Source: AB-137-C09 sp964458185 | GTDB lineage: Bacteria > Pseudomonadota > Zetaproteobacteria > Mariprofundales > Mariprofundaceae | Direction of reading: 5' to 3' | NCBI GenBank assembly: GCA_964458185.1 | Contig: CAYWFG010000001.1 | Coordinates: 62,001 to 126,000 of the forward strand | Length of the DNA: 64,000 nt | In this document: in pieces, positions 7,404 through 14,646 of the stretch | Layout: the number at the start of each line of letters is the position of its first letter | Numbering within the stretch: the first letter of the stretch is position 1 | Translations under genes and position numbers: made by a program | Notes under the pieces: model-generated | Told to the model about the DNA's origin: nothing | The model's input: the letters and a program-made list of their open reading frames with translations, nothing else | Databases searched by the model: none

Positions 7404-9146
7404 ATGACCTTTGATAAAATCACCCTCCCAACCACGGGCGAAAAAATAACTATGGGAGATGATGGCAAATTATCAGTGCCTGATCACCCCATCGTCACCT
7501 TTATCGAAGGTGATGGTACAGGGCGTGATATTTGGCGTGCGGCGCAACGGGTACTCGATGCTGCGGTAGAAAAAGCTTATGATGGTGATCGCAAGATCGC
7601 ATGGATGGAAGTGTTTGCAGGTGAAAAAGCTTGGAATCTTTATGGCCAAAGCGATGATGCTTGGTTGCCCGAAGAAACTTTGCAAGCATTCCGTGAGTAT
7701 TTTATTGGCATCAAAGGTCCTTTAACTACCCCTATTGGCGGCGGCATTACATCACTGAATGTTGCCTTGCGTCAGCAATTGGATTTGTATACATGTGTAC
7801 GTCCCGTGAAGTATTTTGAAGGTGTGCCATCCCCTGTAAAAAAACCTGAAGACGTGGATATGGTGATTTTTCGTGAGAATTCTGAAGATATTTATGCTGG
7901 CATCGAATGGCCAAGTGGCTCTGATGAGGTAAAAAAAGTTATTGCCTTTTTACAAGATGAAATGGGCGTTAGCAAAATTCGTTTTCCTGAAACATCAGGA
8001 ATTGGTATTAAACCTGTCTCGGAAGAAGGCACAAAGCGTCTGGTTCGTGCTGCTATTCATTATGCGCTGGCCAATAATCGCCGCTCTATCACCTTGGTTC
8101 ACAAGGGAAACATCATGAAATTCACCGAAGGTGCTTTCATGCATTGGGGTTATGAAGTGGCCAAAGAAGAGTTTGGTGGCAAAGAAATCGACGGTGGGCC
8201 ATGGTGTACATTGCCCGATGGTTTATTGGTTAAAGATGCGATTGCAGACATTACCTTACAACAAGTGCTAACCCGCGCTACCGATTTTGATCTTATTGTT
8301 ACCTTAAACTTAAATGGCGATTACATCTCTGATGCCTTGGCAGCACAGGTGGGCGGTATTGGTATTGCCCCCGGTGCAAACATAAATTATTTAACGGGTC
8401 ATGCCATTTTTGAAGCAACCCACGGCACAGCACCAAAATATGCCGATAAAGATATGGTGAACCCTTCATCGGTGGTTTTATCGGGCGAAATGATGTTGCG
8501 TTATATGGGCTGGAATGATGCAGCAGATTTGATTCTTCAAGGCGTGAATGGTGCGATTCAGGCTAAAACAGTCACCTATGACTTTCATCGTTTGATGGCT
8601 GATGCAAAAAAATTGTCAACATCGGGTTTTGGTGATGCCATCATTAATCACATGAGCGATGATGCTGTCGATGATGAAGCAGCAGGTCATTACGATGAAT
8701 TGGCTGATCGGGCGCGTGAAATTTTTGAATCAGGAGCCGAAAAAACACAAGAGTTCATGCAGTCATCCATGGAAAATGCACGCGAACAACTCACCGCAGC
8801 AGGAACCTTTACCGAAGAGCAAGGGCAACGCCTCAAATCATTTTTAGAACATGATCTATCGCGCATGGCAGAATCCATGCGCGATGAAGCAAAATCACGG
8901 CTCAATCCATCCCGCTTAACGGTGGGTGCGATGGCATCGCTTAGTGCGGTCATGAAAGCGGCTGGTTCAGCCATCAATGATTTAGCGAGCAAGGCTGATC
9001 AGGGGTTGCATTGTCGTTCGGGTGAAATAACGAGTGCTGGCACATTGACATGCATTCAATGTGGCAAAGCAATGCACTTTAAAAAGACGGGGCGTATTCC
9101 ACCTTGTACAGAATGCCATCATACAGAATTTCTCAAATCGTATTGA
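7404..9146 (+). CDS. icd: NADP-type isocitrate dehydrogenase fused to a DUF1451-like zinc-ribbon domain
   Basis: A 580-residue protein. Residues 1-418 are a complete isocitrate dehydrogenase of the E. coli Icd type: VTFIEGDGTGRDIW, GGGITSLNVALRQ (Ser117 matches the IDH-kinase serine), FRENSEDIYAGIE, VHKGNIMKFTEGAF, ATHGTAPKYADKD. It oxidises isocitrate to 2-oxoglutarate in the TCA cycle and feeds glutamate synthesis. Residues 419-530 are charged amphipathic helices, and 537-580 form a zinc ribbon (C550-x2-C553, C568-x2-C571, with GRIPPC), as in DUF1451/YbeL-like proteins. Ordinary Icd ends near residue 416-420. There is no stop or frameshift at the join. GGAG precedes the ATG. The function of the added domain is unknown. 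Confidence 0.93.
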   Translation: MTFDKITLPTTGEKITMGDDGKLSVPDHPIVTFIEGDGTGRDIWRAAQRVLDAAVEKAYDGDRKIAWMEVFAGEKAWNLYGQSDDAWLPEETLQAFREYFIGIKGPLTTPIGGGITSLNVALRQQLDLYTCVRPVKYFEGVPSPVKKPEDVDMVIFRENSEDIYAGIEWPSGSDEVKKVIAFLQDEMGVSKIRFPETSGIGIKPVSEEGTKRLVRAAIHYALANNRRSITLVHKGNIMKFTEGAFMHWGYEVAKEEFGGKEIDGGPWCTLPDGLLVKDAIADITLQQVLTRATDFDLIVTLNLNGDYISDALAAQVGGIGIAPGANINYLTGHAIFEATHGTAPKYADKDMVNPSSVVLSGEMMLRYMGWNDAADLILQGVNGAIQAKTVTYDFHRLMADAKKLSTSGFGDAIINHMSDDAVDDEAAGHYDELADRAREIFESGAEKTQEFMQSSMENAREQLTAAGTFTEEQGQRLKSFLEHDLSRMAESMRDEAKSRLNPSRLTVGAMASLSAVMKAAGSAINDLASKADQGLHCRSGEITSAGTLTCIQCGKAMHFKKTGRIPPCTECHHTEFLKSY

Positions 9147-9182
9147 TGACCTTTCTTGTTTGAGGTTTTAACTCTTGCCTCT

Positions 9183-9227
9183 AGACAATGTTTCCACCAT
9201 CATCCGCACATGGTGGAAACATTGTCT
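9183..9227. repeat. Perfect 18-bp stem hairpin between icd and the TPR gene
   Basis: AGACAATGTTTCCACCAT (9183-9200) is followed by a 9-base loop and its exact reverse complement (9210-9227). No T-run follows on either strand, so it is not a textbook intrinsic terminator. It ends 21 bases before the ATG of the next gene and so covers its ribosome-binding region. It could be a processing or attenuation element, or a remnant of a palindromic repeat. Confidence 0.8.
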
Positions 9228-9248
9228 TACGTGTGCGTGAACTAACCC

Positions 9249-10643
9249 ATGAAATCGCTGGTACGAAAATTCCTTGGTGATGTTCATGGACGGCAAGGTG
9301 TGCTTGCCCGTGCGAATGGCACTTTTTTTTCTGCTCAAGTGGTTTCTATTGCGATTCAACGTATTCGTTTGAGCATGCTAGATGGTGCAGAACTTACGCT
9401 TAAAGGACATGAGTTTGTCCAAGGTGCTGCTGCTTATCTAAATTGGCTTGCTTATAGCAGCGTAAAAAAGCGAGGTTTATCAGTAAGCACGCAAGTTTCG
9501 TTAACGGGAAATACTCCGCGCATGTCGATGACTGTAAAGCGGCAACGAAATAGTGAGACCGAAAGCTATACCCAACACATTTTAGATGATGTGTATGCAT
9601 TATTATTGCGTCCCCCTGCATCGTTCTCATCTGTTCACAACACGTTTTATACACTCAACTCATTAACCCTACCAACCCCTGAATACCTGTACCTTTATGG
9701 CGTATACTTAATGCAATCGGCACGCGCTGAAGGCAACTGGCCACGGGGAGATAAAATCGGTGGTTTAAGCGATGACTTTACCGCTTCGCGTGCGTTACTG
9801 GTCGATGACTTGCATCGTGATATATGTTTACCATTGGATCATGAACCTTTCCGAACGCTTTCATGGTGGGTTGTATTTCCGCCTTACGGCTGGGAAATGA
9901 ATGACGGTCAAGAATACAATATGATGACCTTGGTGGATCAAATTGCCATCACACCTATATTGCCAGCAAATGATGGCATTGCTTATTTGCACGCTTTATT
10001 GACGGCACAAATGCTTTTTATTCGTTACTTGGCAGCTCGAACCTTGTTAATTCTTGGCATTGCACCACGCCACCCTGCCGATACCCGATTGTATCAAGCA
10101 TCCCTACAAGCCAATGATTACCCTGTTGCAGTCATGGCACGTTTGCAATGGTCAATTGAACATTCAGATACAGAACCTCCCAGCGATTGGGAGCAACAAT
10201 GCAGCGAACAATGGCAAAGTATATTACAGCAAGCACCCACGCCAGTGTGGCACGATGATGCTATTTTTGCATTGCCTGAATACCAACGGTTGAACACGCT
10301 TGACCCTGAAGATAACGATTCTTTTATCCGTGTACTTCGCCCGCTTTTTAACACCATGCCTGAAAATTGGTTTGTTCGCGCTGCATTAGGCGCAAGACTG
10401 ATGCAAGGAGAAGCGCCAGAAGAAGGTGAGAAAATGTTGCGGGATTGTTTGGCAGATTCACCCAGCGATTGCCCTGATGCTTACATCAACCTAGGCACGC
10501 GCCTCAAATGGCAAGGGCGAAAAATAGAAGCCATGAAAGTTTTTGAACAAGCTGTACAACGTTGGCCTTGGCATAGCCAAAGTGTAGAATCTTGTATGGT
10601 CTTATTGACAGATGATATGGTGTACTTCCCTGATGGAGATTGA
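9249..10643 (+). CDS. Hypothetical protein with C-terminal TPR-like repeats
   Basis: A 464-residue soluble protein without signal peptide. I do not recognise the N-terminal two thirds. It has aromatic-rich blocks (FRTLSWWVVFPPYGWEMN) and begins FLGDVHGRQGVLARANGTFF. Residues ~365-450 look like TPR units (WFVRAALGARLMQGEAPEEG, then DAYINLGTRLKWQGRKIEAM and FEQAVQRWPWHS). TPRs mediate protein contacts, so a scaffold or adaptor role is possible. The start is the ATG at 9249; upstream is the 18-bp hairpin, with no clear ribosome binding site. The stop touches the carbonic anhydrase gene. Confidence 0.75.
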   Translation: MKSLVRKFLGDVHGRQGVLARANGTFFSAQVVSIAIQRIRLSMLDGAELTLKGHEFVQGAAAYLNWLAYSSVKKRGLSVSTQVSLTGNTPRMSMTVKRQRNSETESYTQHILDDVYALLLRPPASFSSVHNTFYTLNSLTLPTPEYLYLYGVYLMQSARAEGNWPRGDKIGGLSDDFTASRALLVDDLHRDICLPLDHEPFRTLSWWVVFPPYGWEMNDGQEYNMMTLVDQIAITPILPANDGIAYLHALLTAQMLFIRYLAARTLLILGIAPRHPADTRLYQASLQANDYPVAVMARLQWSIEHSDTEPPSDWEQQCSEQWQSILQQAPTPVWHDDAIFALPEYQRLNTLDPEDNDSFIRVLRPLFNTMPENWFVRAALGARLMQGEAPEEGEKMLRDCLADSPSDCPDAYINLGTRLKWQGRKIEAMKVFEQAVQRWPWHSQSVESCMVLLTDDMVYFPDGD

Positions 10644-10651
10644 TTGAAAAT

Positions 10652-11290
10652 ATGTGTCAAATAGGCAGCCCAAAAAGTTTTTTAGCAGCCAATGCTCAAT
10701 GGGCAATAAAAAAAAAGCAGGAAAACCCTAAGTATTTCAAACATTTATTAGCACAAAAAAAGCCTGATTTTATGTGGATTGGCTGCTCTGATGCGCGTGT
10801 GCCAGCCAATGAGATGATTGGGGTGGAAGCAGGGCATGTGTTTATTCATCGAAATGTTGCCAATCAAGTGCAGCATATCGACTTAAATGCCCTTGCTGCG
10901 ATTCAATATGCGGTGGATGTACTCCAAGTAAAACATATTATTGTTACAGGGCATTACGATTGTGGCGGCGTGCGTGCTGCCATGGAATCACAACACTTTG
11001 GTATGGTGGATAACTGGATTCGCAGCATTCGAGACCTATGGATGCAACACCATCGCATCATGACAGAAACCACCAAGCAGGCACGATTTGATCGCTTATG
11101 TGAACTAAACGTCATGCGGCAAGTCGAAAATCTAAGCCACACCCGCATCGTACAAAACGCATGGGCGCGGCAACAACCCCTAACCTTGCATGGCTGGATC
11201 TATCACGTTGAAGATGGTTTGTTGCGTGATTTAGAAGTAAGCCGTATTTCTGTTGATGATGTCGATGGTATTTACCGTATTCATCAATGA
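10652..11290 (+). CDS. can: Beta-class carbonic anhydrase
   Basis: A protein of about 212 residues with the zinc site of beta carbonic anhydrases: WIGCSDARVPANEM (Cys and the Asp-Arg dyad) and VTGHYDCGGVRAAM (His and Cys). It interconverts CO2 and bicarbonate in the cytoplasm, feeding carboxylases. HRNVANQVQHIDLNALAAIQ is also typical. A TTG at 10640 is in frame, but I prefer the ATG at 10652 because GGAG at 10635-10638 is too close to the TTG. It sits directly after the TPR gene and is convergent with gmk, with almost no spacing. Confidence 0.95.
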   Translation: MCQIGSPKSFLAANAQWAIKKKQENPKYFKHLLAQKKPDFMWIGCSDARVPANEMIGVEAGHVFIHRNVANQVQHIDLNALAAIQYAVDVLQVKHIIVTGHYDCGGVRAAMESQHFGMVDNWIRSIRDLWMQHHRIMTETTKQARFDRLCELNVMRQVENLSHTRIVQNAWARQQPLTLHGWIYHVEDGLLRDLEVSRISVDDVDGIYRIHQ

Positions 11291-11292
11291 CT

Positions 11293-11853
11293 TCAACCAC
11301 AAGGTGGGCGAACAATCATCAAAAGCTGTTGCAGCGTTTGATCAAAATCAATATTAATCAACACATGATGGGCTTCATCAGCATGGGACATTTCTTCTTT
11401 GGCGGCGTGTAGGCGGCGCAATATAACAGTTTCATCATCTTGCCCCCTACCCTGCAAGCGCGCTTTCAGCGTCGCTAGATCGGGCGGTAAAATAAAAATA
11501 CGTACTGCCTTTGGCATTTTTTCAACCACCAATGCTGCACCTTGCCAATCAATTTCTAACAGCACATCTTTCCCTGCTGCCAAGGTATCGGTCACATCTT
11601 GGTATCTTGTACCGTAACAACAGCCATGAACATGCGCCCACTCCAAAAAGTCGCCATTAGCTACCGCTTGATTAAACGCTGCCTGATCTAAGAAATGATA
11701 GCTTTCCCCTGCGATTTCGCCCACACGAGGAGAACGAGTGGTACAAGAAACAGCAAGGTTTATATCGGGGTAATGGGTTAATAAAGCTTGGCAAAGACTG
11801 GACTTCCCTGCCCCTGATGGCCCTGATACAATATACAGTTGTCTTTCTTTCAC
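11293..11853 (-). CDS. gmk: Guanylate kinase
   Basis: A 186-residue enzyme that phosphorylates GMP to GDP. The P-loop GPSGAGKSS is at residues 10-18, followed by the GMP-binding block SCTTRSPRVGEIAGESYHF, the DVLLEIDWQGA strand and the lid region RLQGRGQDDETVILRRL. It is about 20 residues shorter than E. coli Gmk at the C-terminus, which is not catalytic. It lies 4 bases after the ferredoxin gene, so lepB, ferredoxin and gmk probably form one transcript. Gmk also limits ppGpp precursors, but nothing here shows specific control. Confidence 0.97.
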   Translation of the reverse strand: MKERQLYIVSGPSGAGKSSLCQALLTHYPDINLAVSCTTRSPRVGEIAGESYHFLDQAAFNQAVANGDFLEWAHVHGCCYGTRYQDVTDTLAAGKDVLLEIDWQGAALVVEKMPKAVRIFILPPDLATLKARLQGRGQDDETVILRRLHAAKEEMSHADEAHHVLINIDFDQTLQQLLMIVRPPCG

Positions 11854-11857
11854 GCCC

Positions 11858-12109
11858 TTATTCCTTGGTGGTTAATGATGTATAGCGTTGCAACAATACA
11901 TCGTGTGATTCATTTTTGACAGTATCAATGACAATACAATCAATGGGGCAAATACGCACACATTGGGGTTCATCAAAGTGACCAATGCATTCAGTGCATA
12001 AGGCTGGATTGATGGTATATACAATATCCCCTTCGCTGATTGCTCGATTGGGGCATTCAGATTCGCAAACTGCGCAGTTAATACAATCGTTACGGATATA
12101 CAATGCCAT
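11858..12109 (-). CDS. YfhL-type 2[4Fe-4S] ferredoxin
   Basis: An 83-residue ferredoxin. The first cluster motif is CINCAVCESECP and the second CTECIGHFDEPQCVRICP, where a longer insertion between cysteines is characteristic of the YfhL/Alvin-type ferredoxins with two very negative potential clusters. These transfer single electrons in the cytoplasm; the partner is not shown here. It lies 6 bases downstream of the reconstructed lepB stop and 4 bases upstream of gmk. The ATG at 12109 is preceded by AAGGTGA. Confidence 0.95.
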   Translation of the reverse strand: MALYIRNDCINCAVCESECPNRAISEGDIVYTINPALCTECIGHFDEPQCVRICPIDCIVIDTVKNESHDVLLQRYTSLTTKE

Positions 12110-12115
12110 GATAGT

Positions 12116-12879
12116 TCACCTTCTTGTCAGCAAAGGAAGCGTCCATAACTTCAGCCATGGTTGTCCCGTAAGTTGTTTAATAGCAAGGCTTCCCCAGTGG
12201 CGCGAATCATCCGATGCGCCTCTATTGTCGCCCATCACAAACACATGCCCCGCAGGAACAATAACGCTGCCCCAGTCAGACTCTAGCCATGNNNNNNNNN
12301 NNNNNNNNNNNNNNNNNNNNNNNNNNNNNNNNNNNNNNNNNNNNNNNNNNNNNNNNNNNNNNNNNNNNNNNNNNNNNNNNNNNNNNNNNNNACAAACACA
12401 TGCCCCGCAGGAACAATAACGCTGCCCCAGTCAGACTCTAGCCATGAAAACCATACACGATGCCCCGTTGCTCGCTGTTGATCTTTTCGGGGAAGGTACT
12501 CCATGCGTTGCCGATCAACAACACATGCTTCGCCATTGATCCATAATTGATCATCATGAAAAGCAACGCGATCACCTGCAAGCCCAATGACACGTTTCAT
12601 CCATATTTTTTGATCATCGTAGGGATTGTGAAATAATACAACATCCCCACGTTCAGGGGTATGCCAGTTTAATTGTAACGTATGCCCAAAGGGAATGTTT
12701 AATCCCCATGCCAGTTGATTGACCAAGACTCGGTCTTGCACCGCATAATTCGGCAGCATAGAACCTGATTTAACCCAAGAAACATTCACAATGCTGACAC
12801 GAACACATACAACGGTAACAATGAAAAACACCATTATAAAAAAATAATGCTTCCATACATGCATCAATGATTGCAGCAA
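12116..12879 (-). CDS. lepB: Signal peptidase I, split by a false assembly gap
   Basis: The N-terminal part runs from 12879 to 12392 and ends VPAGHVF. The C-terminal part (12236 down to the TGA at 12116-12118) reads VMGDNRGASDDSRHWG and ends LLTRR. Removing the N-run and one copy of the 55-base repeat flanking it gives a continuous 202-residue protein. It has an N-terminal membrane segment, the catalytic serine in SGSMLPNY (Ser40), the lysine in IWMKRVIGLAGD (Lys95) and the GDNRxxSxDSRxWG box. It cleaves Sec and Tat signal peptides on the periplasmic face of the inner membrane. As assembled the frame is broken; the gene itself is probably intact. Confidence 0.93.
12237..12446. other. Scaffold gap of 100 N flanked by an identical 55-base repeat
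   Basis: Bases 12237-12291 and 12392-12446 are identical, starting ACAAACACATGCCCC and ending TCTAGCCATG, on either side of 100 Ns. The repeat is one contig-end overlap written twice. The real distance is negative, and the region should collapse by 155 bases. Confidence 0.95.
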
Positions 12880-12881
12880 AA

Positions 12882-13175
12882 CTACATTAAAGGACCACTG
12901 GGTACGGTTTCTGTACTGTGGTCAATCGCACCAAAATGATTTTCATAATTATGAATGTTTTCAGCCAAGGCATGCATAAAACGTTTTACATGAATGGGAG
13001 AGACAACAATGCGGGCATTCACTGTGCCAGCAGGGGGTGAGGTAAAAATAAAATCCAACACAAATTCTTCTCGTGTATGGGATGCTATCATTTGATTGGC
13101 ATAGACCCCCCGCTGGACTTCAGGTGGCAACTGAATTTGAATATTCGTTGCATCAGTTTCTTCAGAATGTGACAA
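12882..13175 (-). CDS. DUF3467 domain-containing protein
   Basis: A 97-residue cytoplasmic protein. IQIQLPPEVQRGVYANQMIA, then TREEFVLDFIFTSPPAGTVN and RIVVSPIHVKRFMHALAENI match DUF3467, a short widespread family of unknown function found in many bacteria and archaea. It lies 2 bases upstream of lepB on the same strand, so the order is DUF3467, lepB, ferredoxin, gmk. GAGGAG precedes the ATG. The DnaA-box cluster is about 100 bases upstream and may include its promoter. Confidence 0.85.
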   Translation of the reverse strand: MSHSEETDATNIQIQLPPEVQRGVYANQMIASHTREEFVLDFIFTSPPAGTVNARIVVSPIHVKRFMHALAENIHNYENHFGAIDHSTETVPSGPLM

Positions 13176-13271
13176 AATATACTCCTCAAAGATTGATAAT
13201 AAGCGTACCCTAAAATGCTAGCCAAGAATAGAAAGTCTTGCTGCAAAACGGTTTTTTTAGCTTATACATTG

Positions 13272-13318
13272 TTTTCCACACAAGCTGTGGATGAAGCTGT
13301 GGATAACTATGTGGATAA
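13272..13318. promoter_or_regulatory. Cluster of four DnaA-box-like sites, candidate oriC or DnaA-controlled region
   Basis: The 361-base gap between the DUF3467 gene and rodA holds two perfect DnaA boxes in the same orientation, TGTGGATAA at 13298-13306 and 13310-13318. A one-mismatch box TGTGGATGA is at 13286-13294, so all three are spaced exactly 12 bases. An inverted one-mismatch box TTTTCCACA is at 13272-13280. Directly beyond lie AT-rich T-runs (about 13345-13380) and another TTATCC at 13392. The rest of the gap (13400-13536) shows nothing else I recognise. This resembles an origin or a strong DnaA target. Whether it is the chromosomal origin cannot be told from this window. Confidence 0.6.
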
Positions 13319-13536
13319 GGTTCGCTAAGGACTGATTTATCACGCTTTTTTGTTTTTGTTGTGTTTGTGATTAAAATTTAGGCGTTGTGTTTATCCGTTA
13401 TATTTCAATCAGTTATATTCATGACTATCTTTTTGGGTGTAATACTGTTGACTTAAACGAAAAAAGTGCCATGGACGGGGATAAATGTTGACTTTTGTAT
13501 TTTTCAACTGTCTGAACTGTTATGAAACTTGCATTG

Positions 13537-14646
13537 CTAAGCCAGTGGACTTCCCCCTCGTTGCCAAGGTAATACGGCATTGGCTTCAATACTTACACGG
13601 GCAACAATTCCCAAGGCTGCCAACATGCTCACCAAGGCAGAGCCGCCATAACTGACAAAAGGCAATGGAACGCCGACCACGGGTAAAATACCCGACACCA
13701 TACCGATATTAACAAAGATATAGATCATAAAAATACTGCTCACACCCACAGTAATCAATGCCGCAAAGCGTGTGTGTGCGATGCTTGCAATATGCAGCAT
13801 ACGATGAATCAGCAAGGCAAATAAAAACAATAATACCGACACCCCAATCAATCCTACTTCTTCTGCCAATACCGAAAAAATAAAGTCGGTGTGTTGTTCA
13901 GGCAAAAAGTTTAAACGTGATTGCGTGCCTTGCAGGTAACCTTTCCCCCACAAACCACCAGAGCCAATAGAAATCATCGACTGAATCACATGGTAGCCAG
14001 CGCCCAATGGATCAGCCTGTGGATCAAGAAAAGTTAATACCCGTTGTTTTTGATACTGATGCATGTGTTGCCATACATACCATCCTGCAAAAGGCATCAT
14101 GCCCATAATAGAAAATAAATACCGCCACGGAAAACCTGCCGCGACCAACATCGCTGCTGCACCAAGGAGCAATACTAAACTGGTTCCTAAATCAGGTTGA
14201 ATCACAATAAGCCCTGCAGGAACAGCTGCCAATACAATAGCCACTGCAATCGTTACCCAACGGTCTGGCTCTCGGTTGGCAAACCAATGTGCCAACACCA
14301 ACATTAATGCCCATTTCATAATCTCTGATGGTTGCAAATGAATTGAACCAAGACTCAACCAACGCCGCGCCCCCATTTGCACATCGCCAAAAAACGGTAC
14401 TAGAGCAAGACAAAGCAAAGCAAAAATAAACACAGGCCAAGCCAATAAACCAAGCACACGAAGCGGAATCAGCGCAATACTCAAAAATGCTGTAAGCCCT
14501 ACCAGCCAATACAATAATTGACGGTGCCAAATATGTATCTCACCATTATTCACTGCAGAATAAAGCGTTAACAAGCCAACCCCAGCAAGCGATAGTAAAA
14601 TAAACAATAGCCAACGGTCTATTAGCAGCCATGGTTTAAATATCAT
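13537..14646 (-). CDS. rodA: Rod-shape SEDS peptidoglycan glycosyltransferase RodA
   Basis: A 369-residue protein with about ten membrane segments. GDVQMGARRWLSLG, LQPSEIMKWALMLVLAHW, GLIVIQPDLGTSLVLLLG, FLPEQHTDFIFSVLAEEVG and GVPLPFVSYGGSALVSM are SEDS signatures; the Asp in PEQHTDFIFS is in the conserved loop. With PBP2 it polymerises glycan strands for cell elongation at the inner membrane. Its ATG overlaps the TGA of mrdA (ATGA), and it closes the run that begins at rpsU. It carries the RodA name rather than FtsW because of its mrdA/mreBCD context. Confidence 0.97.
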   Translation of the reverse strand: MIFKPWLLIDRWLLFILLSLAGVGLLTLYSAVNNGEIHIWHRQLLYWLVGLTAFLSIALIPLRVLGLLAWPVFIFALLCLALVPFFGDVQMGARRWLSLGSIHLQPSEIMKWALMLVLAHWFANREPDRWVTIAVAIVLAAVPAGLIVIQPDLGTSLVLLLGAAAMLVAAGFPWRYLFSIMGMMPFAGWYVWQHMHQYQKQRVLTFLDPQADPLGAGYHVIQSMISIGSGGLWGKGYLQGTQSRLNFLPEQHTDFIFSVLAEEVGLIGVSVLLFLFALLIHRMLHIASIAHTRFAALITVGVSSIFMIYIFVNIGMVSGILPVVGVPLPFVSYGGSALVSMLAALGIVARVSIEANAVLPWQRGGSPLA

